Part shown: piece by piece, positions 54,348 to 64,000 of the stretch
How the letters are laid out: every line of letters begins with the position of its first letter
How positions within the stretch are numbered: the stretch's first letter is position 1
Made by a program: the position numbers and the translations under genes
Notes under the pieces: model-generated
Told to the model about the DNA's origin: nothing
Databases searched by the model: none
What the model saw: only the letters and a program-made list of their open reading frames with translations
Source: Corylus avellana
Taxonomy: Eukaryota > Streptophyta > Magnoliopsida > Fagales > Betulaceae
DNA length: 64,000 nt
NCBI RefSeq assembly: GCF_901000735.1
Contig: NC_081541.1
Coordinates: 25,689,420-25,753,419 of the forward strand
Direction of reading: 5' to 3'

Positions 54348-56190
54348 TGTAGTGTCCCAGAATTTTCAAAGCTATTTAAATAGATTATTTTGATAATGAT
54401 GTTATTTTAATATCCATTGTAGCTAAGGATTTTAATTCTTGGGAGATTTATGAGAGTGGTAATTAGAGAATGGTAATTGGTGAAATAATAGGATAGTAAA
54501 TGGTAGGTATAAGGATGGTAGAATAAGAAGGTAGAATAGTATAGGGTAGGTAGAATAGTATAGGGTTGGTGAAATAGTATAGGGTTGGTGAAATAGTAAA
54601 ATGAGGGTATAATTGTAAATTAAAGATAGAATGAGGGTATAATTGTAAATTGAAGGTAGAATAGTGTTTGGGGTTGGTGAAATAGTATAGGGTTGGTGAA
54701 ATAGTAAAATGAGGGTATAATTGTAAATTGACGAGAGAATAGTGTTTGATTTTCTCCTATAAATAGAGCTCTTCTCCTTCACAATTTTCACAACTCATCT
54801 CCTCTCCCATCTCTTGCATATATTCTTCCTTCTTCCGCTTTTTACTCGGTCTTTCTTCTTTCTAAGAGTGTTTACTCAGAACAGAGAGAGAAAGGGCGAG
54901 ACCAAGCGCTACAAGAAAGAAATAACACAAGAGATAGCGGAGTTTAGAAAGTAGTTTCAAAAGATATACTAGTGGTGTTAGTCATATTGGAGCAACTTGA
55001 TTCCTTCATACCACTTTTAGCTTCAGTCTAGAGGTAAGTAAATTCACTACCCCTTCTAAAATTACTTCATGTCATGCTATTTATTCATTCTTTAGTAAAT
55101 TGTAAATGATTATTTTATTTATGTATTATGAAGTTATGTTGCATGCATGAAGGATTTCTAAATGAATTATCTAGAAAGTTTCTATTTCTTTAAACGCTTT
55201 CTAAGTACAACAAGTTTATATTTGAAAAGGTTTCCATTTTGAGAAAAGAAAGTTGAGAAATGATGATGATTATAAGAAAGAAAAAATGATGATAAACCCT
55301 CCTACATGTTGCCCTAAGATGCATCAAAAGAAGTACAAAGAAAAGTACAAGAGATGAGATAAATGTTATGAAATGAGGGCACATGTATGGAGGAGAGTAT
55401 TTTTGGCCCCAAGATAAGTAAAGATGAGAAGAGTTCGGTACCGATACTCGGATGGAGGCGAAACCACTGAAGGAGGCTATGCCAGAAGGTGGTATTCCAT
55501 CAACATGACCGTTGAGTGCACCAAGAAAAGAGTTAATTAACGGTCGGGCATGGCTGAGGCCATAGTTCAGTGCCATGGTCACAAGGACCCGCAACCCTCG
55601 TACACAGGGGTAATAGTGTACATGGGCCTTATTATGAGAAAATGATACTATATTTTCAACGATGATATGCTATGATGATTTACAGAGATGATTTACAATG
55701 ATGATTTATAATGATGCATTATGATGATGATTTATAAAGATGATTTACAACGATGATCTATTACTAGAGGTAATAGTATGTATATGTTACGGGAGATGCA
55801 ACCGTACATACATATATTATTATGGTTGGATGTATATTTATTTGTGAAAACGATTTTCAAAACTGAGAACAAGGAGTAAAACTATTTATGGTTGTGGATT
55901 TTACTTGCTGGGCCCCTTTGGGCTCATTCAGTTTTATTTCTTGTTTTCAGGTAGAAAGGATGCTGGAATAGGAGGCCGGAATGGGGACGGGAATAATTAT
56001 TAATTTTCAAAGTCTTTTCATATCAGTGATTATAATAATATGATATTCCGCAACTAAAGTTTAATGTTTTCTAATTTCGCTTCTAAAAAAAATCTCTTGA
56101 ATAATGTTTTATACATTTTTTCGTATCCTTTAAAATCAAGTACTCTGATAGACCTTATAGATCTTTGCAATAACTTTTGTTGTAACTTTT
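54348..56190 (+). repeat. LTR, 3'-truncated (about 1,843 bp)
   Basis: Starts TGTAGTGTCCCAG after the polypurine tract. TATA box 54758-54766. It breaks off within the last 50 bp (at CTTTTGTTGTAAC), lacks the TGTTACA end and primer site, and joins the antisense ORF of the next interior at GTTG. Confidence 0.88.
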
Positions 56191-56575
56191 GTTGTGCCAT
56201 GTCAGAAACTGAAGCAGCACCTTGGATACTGAATGCCAATGAATTATTAATAGCATCAGTATCCGACCTATCCGCTAAGAATGTTTGATCCCGTGGAATT
56301 ACAAAACCTTTGGCCACTGCTACAACAGTAGAATCATGGAGCATGACAGAATCGTGAATAGTGATAGGACGATTGTCAAAGACAAAAGTTGGCTGCCATA
56401 CGTTAGGATATGCAGCAGGTTCATTAGGGTGTGCAACAGGTACAACGGGAGGTATAGCAGGCACTTCAGGGGAAATAGCAGGCACCTCCGGTTGCACGTC
56501 AGGCATAACAATGGGTTGTGCTGCAGGAGCAACATTCAAATCGAGGCTGTTAACGGATGATGATGATACTCCCAT
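56191..56575 (-). pseudogene. antisense EAR/coiled-coil ORF, truncated and fused to LTR
   Basis: First 128 or so codons match the intact copy: MGVSSSSVNSLDLNVAP, then the P/V-rich spacer (with AISPEVPAIPPVVPVAHPN here), to AASVSDMAQ. The frame then runs into LTR sequence and stops at 56054, so the coiled-coil is lost. The EAR-like DLNVAP is kept. Confidence 0.8.
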
Positions 56576-56952
56576 ATTTAGGAGAGTAAGGAAAAATAGT
56601 TGAGAATACGAAGAAATTGGGAGAGATGAAGTACTGAGAAGAGACTAAGCGTTAGGAAAAAAAAAAAATTTTGTGAAGTTTCTGGAAGCAGCAGACGAGT
56701 GGCTTTAAAGGAATTTTTCACTTCAGGTGAAATAAACAGTAAACAACAAAGTGTTAGGCGACCTCGGGCCGCGATGGAAATTTTGTCAAAAGATCCCGTG
56801 GAAGTAGGATCTTGTCTCCTGTCATAATTCGACTGAGCTCATTTTTCAAACCCACTGTTCAATCAACGACTTCAAATACCATGCGTGGGCAACTGAATGA
56901 ATTGTCATGCCAACGCGCACCACGCGCTCGTTCATTATCCAGAAACCCTTCA

Positions 56953-56959
56953 TATAAAT
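56953..56959 (+). promoter_or_regulatory. possible TATA box of an internal, divergent promoter
   Basis: TATAAAT in CCCTTCATATAAATTCACAC, kept in all four interiors (52992-52998 on plus; near 19043 and 51294 on minus, the latter as ATTTATATG). It points at the 74-codon ORF some 340 bp downstream; the antisense ORF starts about 380 bp on the other side. The region between is GC-richer (CAACGCGCACCACGCGCTCG). Confidence 0.4.
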
Positions 56960-57299
56960 TCACACCTCTTTCTCCATTGCAACGCATGCCTTCTGATCAT
57001 ACTCCTTCACCTGAAATCTTTTAATGACCTTCCATACAATGAAAGCTCGACTTTTCCTCCTAGTTGAGCGTATCCTCAAGAGAAAAAAAATGCAGCCTCA
57101 CGACTTGATTCACAAACCCAACTCCTTATACTCTCAGTAGTAAACCATTGAAGCAAGATTATCGTTGATCATGTCCTGAGGAAGCAAGATTATCCTTGAT
57201 CATGCTTCTCAGGCTAAATATCTCTCTTTTCTTCTCAGTTTCCATAAATGACAGAAGAGAGAGAGCATCCGATGTGGGTATTTTGAAAGTCTCACATAC

Positions 57300-57524
57300 A
57301 TGCCATGTCCTGAAATGCTTTTCAAATCTTCATTTCTAGAAAGCAACAGGACTATCTTTCTCTCTTTTCTCTTCTTGACCTTGCAAGACCCAAGGGAGAG
57401 AAATTATAGCATGTGTACTTTGGAACATCCAGCTTGGAAACTTACCCATATCCTACTTTGCTTGCTTATCAATTTCATCTCTAGAACGCAGCAAGCACAA
57501 TATGTATTAGTTAAGAATGGATGA
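57300..57524 (+). CDS. 74-codon retroelement ORF (copy 4)
   Basis: Same as the other three copies, here with NYSMCTLEHPAW. Open frame, no domain. The retention of the frame in four copies is the only argument for coding. Confidence 0.45.
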   Translation: MPCPEMLFKSSFLESNRTIFLSFLFLTLQDPRERNYSMCTLEHPAWKLTHILLCLLINFISRTQQAQYVLVKNG

Positions 57525-58329
57525 GAATCTTACATTTGATGTAATCGTGTATTTCATTTGAGTTGAAATCATAATTACGAGTTTCTATTATTGAGTTATG
57601 ATTTATCAAGTAAAGATGTAGTACTGAAAGATTTTCGCTGATATTGTAGCATCAACACAAAAGTTGGGATGAGAAAATAGAAACGGTTGTGTATTTAGAA
57701 TGAATCGAATTATGATGTCATTTCTGAGGTATATTCATGTAATGATGTTTTGAAAAATATAAACTGTAGAATGTTGGTGCTATTTACTTTTACAGGTTTA
57801 TGATGGTGAGAAGTTAATAATTATTAGAGCATCATATTAAAATTTCGTATACATGATTTGGAATATAGAGATACTAAAGAGAATATAGGCGGGGATGATT
57901 TTTACACCTTTTTGATAAGATTGATTAAATTAGATCGAGAGAATTATTGCAGGCTTGAAATGAGGACTATGATGTTTGGAGGTATGAACTATTGATCACA
58001 TGATTTATTAATTTGATGTTTAAACCTTGATTGTAGACTGTTAATGAATAATTCGATTGTTGTTATTGAGGTTGGAAAGAAACAATGGAAAAGATTTTGA
58101 GGTAAGATTTTAGTGTGAATTGATGAATGATTGCAGAAATTGAGACTTTAGACTGTGAATAAGATTTACTCCTAGTAGAAGGAGATAAAATTTCAATATG
58201 ATAAAAGAGAGTAGGCTTTGATGAAGGATTGAAAGGAATATTTTAAATCTGAATCCCTCAACTTGAAGATTGGACGATAATATTATAGGTTTTAATTTCG
58301 AGGACGAAATTCTAATAAGGAGGGAAGAT

Positions 58330-59900
58330 TGTAGTGCCCCAGAATTTTCAAAGCTATTTAAATAGATTATTTTGATAATGATGTTATTTTAATATCCATT
58401 GTAGCTAAAGATTTTAATTCTTGGGAAATTTATGAGAGTGGTAATTAGAGAATGGTAATTGGTGAAATAATAGGATAGTAAATGGTAGGTATAAGGATGG
58501 TAGAATAAGAAGGTAGAATAGTATAGGGTAGGTAGAATAGTATAGGGTAGGTAGAATAGTATAGGGTTGGTGAAATAGTATAGGGTTGGTGAAATAGTAA
58601 AATGAGGGTATAATTGTAAATTGAAGGTAGAATAGTATAGGGTTGGTGAAATAGTATAGGGTTAGTGAAATAGTATAAGGTTGGTGAAATAGTAAAATGA
58701 GGGTATAATTGTAAATTGAAGGTAGAATAGTGTTTGATTTTCTCCTATAAATAGAGCTCTTCTCCTTCAATATTTTCACCACTCATCTCCTCTCCCATCT
58801 CTTGCATATATTCTTCCTTCTTCCGCTTTTTACTCGGTCTTTCTTCTTTCTAAGAGTGTTTACTCAGAAAAGAGAGAGAAAGGGCGAGACCAAGCGCTAC
58901 AAGAAAGAAAGAACACAAGAGAAACCGAGAGTGAGATGAGAAATTTAAGACAGAGAGCTGAAGAGGAAGAAAGAGAGTTTAGGCGAGAGAGAGAGAGAGA
59001 GAGAGAGAGAAAGTCAGTGAAAGGATTGTTATGGGTATGGACCAACTGCAGCAGAACGGGTTTCAAGTAATTACATTTGATGATCCATTCATGTAATCCA
59101 CTGTAAGTATTCTTACTTACTGAGTATGATATTGATATCCAATAATACGGATTTTTGTGGTTTTATAACTTGTCTAGCATTTTGCTATATATGATTCAAC
59201 AATGATTTATATTGTCGGAAATTAATTGACTCACTACTTCACAGTTTTTTGTAGTGCTTGCAGGAATGGAAAATCAAGGTAACACAGGGGTAATAGTGTA
59301 CATGGGCCTTATTATGAGAAAATGATACTATATTTTCAACGAAGATATGCTAAGATGATTTACAAAGATTATTTATAATGATGCATTATGATGATGATTT
59401 ATAAAAATGATTTACAACGATGATCTATTACTAGATGTAATAGTATGTATATGTTACGGGAGATGCAACCGTACATACAGATATTAGTATGGCTAGAATT
59501 ATATTTATTTGTGAAAACGATTTTCAAAACTGAGAACAAGGAGTAAAACTATTTATGGTTGTGGATTTTACTTGCTGGGCCCCCTTTGGGCTCATTCAGG
59601 TTTATTTCTTGTTTTCAGGTAGAAAGGATGCTGGAATAGGAGGCCGGAATGGGGTGGGAATAATTATTAATTTTCAAAGTCTTTTCATATAAGTTATTGT
59701 AATGATATGATATTCCGCAACTAAAATCTAATGTTTTCTAATTCCGCTTGTAATAAAATTCTCTTGAAAAAAATGTTTTACGCATTTATTGTATCTTTTA
59801 AAATCAAGTACTCTGATAGACCTTATAGATCTTTGCAAGAATTTTTGTTGAAAAAGAAGAAAAGTGGCAAACTCAGTCTTAACGGACTGGGGATGTTACA
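58330..59900 (+). repeat. chimeric LTR (1,571 bp)
   Basis: From 58330 to about 59283 it follows the short subtype of 16510-17694 (including AACCGAGAGTGAGATGAG and AACTGCAGCAGAACGGG). At CAAGGTAA/CACAGGGGTAATAG it switches to the common subtype. Around 59465-59515 it agrees with the LTR at 14715, and from about 59630 with the LTR at 21615. It ends GGGGATGTTACA, followed by GTTGC (59901-59905), the flank of the other locus. A mosaic. Confidence 0.9.
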
Positions 59901-60686
59901 GTTGCTCTTTAAGAGATGGAGATCGTTTTGCAGAGTCTCCTTGAGAGACGTGGGTGCTAGAAGGGTGGAGTTTTTGTGGGCAATTTACACGATAATTTTA
60001 ATCCCACAGGAAAGGATTAGCTAAGCCACTTGTTTTTTAGTGGCTTAGCCAATCCTGTGTGTATAGGATTAGTAATCCCATGGGAATAGATTATTCTCAG
60101 GAATAGAGTGTTACCAAACAAAGGACTAGCTATACCTAGTGTTAGCTAGTCCAATCCAAGGGTCTAATCCGCGAACCAAACGGGGCCTACATCATCTACA
60201 ACACACCATTATTATTATATATGTACGTTTGTGCACGCACGAAGAAGACCTTCCATTAATTACAAATTGTTACATGGATTCAAATATTTATTGACTTATT
60301 ATGTAGTAAAAGCAAGAGGAAAAAGGCTTTTTTTTTTTTTCTTTTTTTTTTCTTTTTCTTTTTTTCCTTGAAATCCTTGAATTTCACGAAAAGCATAGGA
60401 CATTTAAAGGAGCTCTCTTTTATTAAAATGGTTAAATTTCATATGAAGTTAATTAAGTTGAATTCAGTCATCTAATTAATATTCTAACAAAAGTTAGTTT
60501 AAGGAACTATGACCAAAATAATTTTTATGCATTTATATTGTCAATAGAGAAAGAAAGATAGTTATTCAATTATTCGTAATTTTAGGGGAAGTGAATCATG
60601 GTTTTAATTATCATTTAAAATAATTATGACAAAGGAAAAAAATGAAGCTCCTTAGGAAATTAAAGAAAGTTTAGGCACCAGCATAC

Positions 60687-60788
60687 CGAATTCGAGAATT
60701 TTAACTGGATCACTTTGGCGTTTTTCCACACTTTGACTAATGTTCAAACGAATTTCCTTGATGGCACGAGCTGGTTGAATGTATATAC
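60687..60788 (-). pseudogene. linker exon, duplicated partial gene
   Basis: Copy of exon 24022-24123 with a couple of changes (for example AACGCC for AAGGCC near the middle). There are no exons downstream: the 3' half of the gene (mini-exon, penultimate exon, PGG exon) was not copied. Confidence 0.75.
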
Positions 60789-61058
60789 CTTCAAGCCAAA
60801 AAGGTCAATAAATCTCAAGTAAGAAGTTGGTACTAAAGTTCATACGTGTCTTGCATGAACAATTTAATTTCTTTAGAGCAACACAAAAGATTAAATAAAT
60901 AACTAATAGACCTCTTAAATTTGGCTTTGCCCTATTGTCTATATATATACTGCCTCTCAAGGCAGAGTATCTCGTCTACTCAGTGCTTTGATGAGGCTAA
61001 TTAATCCCAATAAATTAAGTTTAATGAAAAGCAAAGAAAAAAGAGATTGTACTAACAC

Positions 61059-61206
61059 TTCTATATCCATCGTTTCCAAAACACCAGCCGATTTTCACTC
61101 GGGAATGCAAAAGGCCTAGTAATCAATGCATACAAAGGGCTGCAATCGTTTTCATCCGTAGCATGAGCCAAACTTGGAAAATGCTCAATTAAATCCAAAG
61201 CAATAT
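61059..61206 (-). pseudogene. ankyrin exon with the shared stop/donor lesion, duplicated gene
   Basis: Identical in the relevant part to 24394-24541, including VFWKRWI then TAG. Confidence 0.8.
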
Positions 61207-61318
61207 CTGTGGTGTAGAAAAAAAGAAAAAGAAAAAAAGTGAAGTATATATATTGAGAAAATTTTGAAATATCATCCGAAATAGTGGGCTAACAGATAAT
61301 TAGACCAAGAGTTGTTAC

Positions 61319-61861
61319 CTAAAGTTTGGTTGTATATAGCCTCTCGACAAAGTCTAGCACCGTCTGTGCCTTTTTCTGGGTTTAGATCTTCCTTTGGAGT
61401 GCGAGAATAGAGATAGCGAGCCAATTTTTTACTCCAATAAAGAGCCTTAACAACTGGAAGTACATCTGAAGAATTTTTAATGCTGACCAAGCTCACGTTC
61501 TTTCTAAGCATGCACTCTGCCATTCGGTAGTTTTTCTTATAAATTGTCTTAAATAAAGCTGTGTCCCCATATTCATCTTTTACAGCCAATTCTTGTTCCG
61601 ACATTTTCACCACTAACTTCTCCACTATAGACTCATGCCCAGCATCAACAACAACATGAAGAGCCGTCTTGCCATTTTTTGTGATTTTCAAACCCGCAGA
61701 ATCGGGATGACGCATAAGGAAATCCTCTACATCGTTCCAAACACCACTTTCCACAACCTTTTTGAAGTCCTTTTTGAAGGCCTCATGGTCAATATTAATA
61801 TGCTTCCAGTTTTGCGCAACCTTTAGGAATGCCTCACGGTCAACATTAGTTCGGTTCCATT
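61319..61861 (-). pseudogene. ankyrin exon, duplicated partial gene
   Basis: Copy of 24654-25196 with two replacements (HVAVDAG to HVVVDAG; DVLLVV to DVLPVV), both non-synonymous. Splice borders are retained. The gene it belongs to lacks its 3' half. Confidence 0.85.
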
Positions 61862-62102
61862 CTGAGATTAATATGTAAAAGGTGATTAATTAGAATTAGT
61901 ACCAATAAGAAGCATGCTATTGCCATGTCAAGCCAACTGATCAGATGTCTGCCTACAACTTCTTTATAACAACATAGGAAACTTAATTGGAGGGAAGATT
62001 CTTATTATATTTTATCTCGACTAAAAGTTTTGCATAAACTCTTTTACTAATTAATTCAAAGTTTATATATATAAAAACTCATGAGCTCACTAATTATATT
62101 TT

Positions 62103-62585
62103 GGGGTAACTACTTTTTCCCTCATCAACTATCACTCATTGTCAATTTCCCCACATGAATTGCCAACTTTACTGTTCGACCCTATCAAACTACTATTTTC
62201 TTTGCAAAATCTTCATTCCGTCAGTCAAACTCGTTAAATTGGATGAAATATTCTCTTTTAGCCGTTAAATCTCATTAACAGACAGAAAGACTCCCAAATA
62301 AAAAATTCAAAAAAATATAAATGTATAAAATTTATAAATTAATTTTTTAAAAAAAATATATTAAGGGTATATATATATTTGTTTAATTTTAAGGATATTA
62401 TATGTAATTTTTGTTTATAAAGTTAGGGTATTTAGGTCATTTCAATTTTTTGAACGAGTTTGATTGACGGAAGGGGGGTTTTGGGAAGAAAATGGTAATA
62501 TGATAGGGACGAATAGTAAGGTTGGCAGTTCATGGAAGAAAATTGACAATACGTGATAGTTGATGGAAAAAAATGTAATTACCCC
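62103..62585. mobile_element. Mutator-type MITE, duplicated copy (483 bp)
   Basis: Copy of 25438-25928 with a shortened (TA)n centre; 9-bp flanks TTATATTTT retained. Confidence 0.87.
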
Positions 62586-63535
62586 TTATATTTTACTAGA
62601 TAATTATTCATTACCCAACCATAAAACCAAGGAGAAACAATTGTAATAAAGATTTTAATAAAAAAATATTATAAAATTTTAAAATAGTATTTTTAAAATG
62701 TGAAGAGTATACAAGGTGTAACAATAAAGAATCAATATAATGGCAAAAAGTGATGAAATAAACAAATTCATTCAATTTTATCAATATATAAAATTGAATG
62801 ATTTTCAACAAACCAGAATATGAGCTTACGATTTTCAACTTGCGTAATAAGTAATCTTCATGGTGAACCCACAAGTGTTAATGATTATAGAAATCGTGAT
62901 TAAATTGTTTACAAAGTTACCTGGAGGCATCGCTGGAGGCCCTCAAACATTACAAAATCTCTTTCAAAGGAGTTTAAATTTGTTTACTTTTAGGCCCTCA
63001 TGGGCCTCAACCATGATAAGGTTTACTTTAAAATTATCATCGTATCTAAACCCACGATTAAACAAAATTTCTCCTCTTCTACTTCTGGTACAGAGGAGAG
63101 TGTTTGCCAACCCTTTCTCTTTTCTTTCTTCTTAAAAAACGAAAAAAAAAAAAAAAAAAAAATTAATAAACAATTTTTTTCACAAAACACTTAAAAAAAA
63201 AAAAATTCAAAACTTTATTTACCTTTATATCACATTAAAATACTTTTTCAACAAAAACACAAAATACACGTCATAGGAGAACCACCCTACACAAATTTAG
63301 AGGATGAGAAAGTGATAATGAGATGACTAATAAAATTACTCTATCAAACAACACCAAGCTTTCTTTGACTAACTTTTGACAAGCCACGGTTTTAGGGAGA
63401 GCTTTCAAAATTTCGGTAGTTTTTTTTTTTTTTTTTGGTTCCTTTTTCATTTTAATTTTATTTTAATTTTTGAATTTTCTTGGGAGCGAGTTGCTACCAT
63501 GTGCATTGGAGAGAGAGAGAGGGAGAGGGAGAGAC

Positions 63536-63796
63536 CTGCCAAAATATTCCAAGCAATTTTTGCAGTGCTAATCTTTTTAATTCTAGAAAATGCGTCTATT
63601 CCACATGAAATCTGGATAACATGTAAGGCCGTGCCATTCTTCTTGCTCCAAGCCTTACAAGCAACTTCATCGACTTTTTGCCTAGGAGGTTTGTTGTTTT
63701 CTTCAACTATGTCCCAAAGATCATGGGCCGTCAAATAGTCTTTTACTTGAACACTCCAATCCACATAATTATATTCCTCAAGAACCTGAATAACAT
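63536..63796 (-). pseudogene. third gag-like exon, duplicated gene
   Basis: Copy of 26878-27138 with the same borders and the same protein wording (DVIQVLEEYNYVDWSVQV). In itself undamaged. Confidence 0.8.
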
Positions 63797-63835
63797 CTGC
63801 ACTCAAAGCCATTTTGTTTGAGTATGTATGTGCAT

Positions 63836-63838
<3 letters not shown>

Positions 63839-63873
<35 letters not shown>
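63839..63873. repeat. (GA)n microsatellite, expanded in the duplicate
   Basis: Longer by a few units than at 27183-27210. Confidence 0.9.
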
Positions 63874-63876
<3 letters not shown>

Positions 63877-63877
<1 letters not shown>

Positions 63878-64000
63878 TGAGTTAGTATTTTTAGGGAGGT
63901 ACTTTTTTTCCAAAGTATTCCATGCAACTTTTGCAGAGCTAATATCCCTAATCTCAAATAATGTGTCCAGATCGCATGAATTCTGGATCACATGTAAAGC
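63877..64000 (-). pseudogene. second gag-like exon, duplicated gene, cut by the window end
   Basis: Copy of the 3' part of 27213-27497 (SSAKVAWNTLEKKYLPKN, donor CTCAG/GTGTCTC). The exon continues outside the window. Confidence 0.8.

Larger units (their letters stand above)
56576..58329 (+). mobile_element. interior of a plus-strand retroelement
   Basis: Homologous to 52620-54347. It ends with TTTCGAGGACGAAATTC and AATAAGGAGGGAAGAT before the LTR at 58330. Confidence 0.85.
59600..64000. repeat. segmental duplication of about 22.9-27.3 kb
   Basis: Constant offset of 36,665 bp from the LTR end to the ankyrin exon, then small indels. Identity is very high (two differences in the 543-bp ankyrin exon). 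It continues past the window end. It includes the right Harbinger-like end (60159-60187), the 9-bp-flanked MITE (62103-62585) and the ankyrin gene exons. Confidence 0.95.

Overview
The window is plant nuclear DNA, almost certainly from a woody eudicot. The evidence is spliced exons with GT-AG borders, an ankyrin-PGG (ITN1/ACD6-like) gene, a DUF247 remnant, plant tRNA-derived SINEs, MITEs, and LTR retrotransposons primed by initiator Met-tRNA. Ankyrin-PGG genes with gag-like N-termini make me think of Fagales-type trees, but the species cannot be decided from sequence alone. There is no bacterial content and no CRISPR. Runs of N at 13273-13512, 21624-21723 and 28710-28729 are assembly gaps.

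The main gene lies on the minus strand and spans 27921 down to 7831. I could join nine exons with mutually compatible phases: three tandem exons each encoding a copia gag-like (UBN2/DUF4219) domain, then ankyrin exons, a linker exon, a 48-bp exon, a further ankyrin exon, and a last exon with a four-helix PGG membrane domain. One ~11.9-kb intron (12081-24021) holds nested transposons. A PIF/Harbinger-like DNA element (12720-23522) was split by an LTR retroelement complex (13729-23235, 5-bp duplication GTTGC), which in turn contains a retroelement in the opposite orientation. A second intron carries a small copia-type element with two 317-bp LTRs (8705-10005) and a MITE (10473-10850). One exon (24394-24541) ends in an in-frame stop where the splice donor should be, so the gene may be dead or truncated.

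1-6.4 kb: a solo LTR with its target duplication, degenerate repeats, and a DUF247 gene fragment interrupted by a SINE with a 14-bp target duplication. 6.4-7.8 kb: nothing recognised. 7.8-28 kb: the ankyrin gene and its nested transposons. 28.7-47 kb: no convincing gene, but a patchwork of segmental duplications. Block A-B occurs at 28730-33560 and 41622-46530, and block B-C at 31640-35345, 35360-39490 and, partly, 44500-46990. These blocks carry hAT- and Mutator-type MITEs, an (AAT)n-tailed SINE and a possible secreted-peptide first exon. 48.1-59.9 kb: a cluster of the same LTR family, arranged partly head to head. 59.6-64 kb: a >99% copy of 22.9-27.3 kb carrying only the 5' part of the ankyrin gene.

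The LTR family has no visible gag-pol. Its internal region instead carries an ORF of about 220 codons, antisense to the LTRs, with an EAR-like DLNVAP motif, a proline/valine-rich spacer and a C-terminal coiled coil. It also has a 74-codon sense ORF that stays open in all four copies. This family, and the gag-gag-gag-ankyrin-PGG gene, are the most unusual things in the window.
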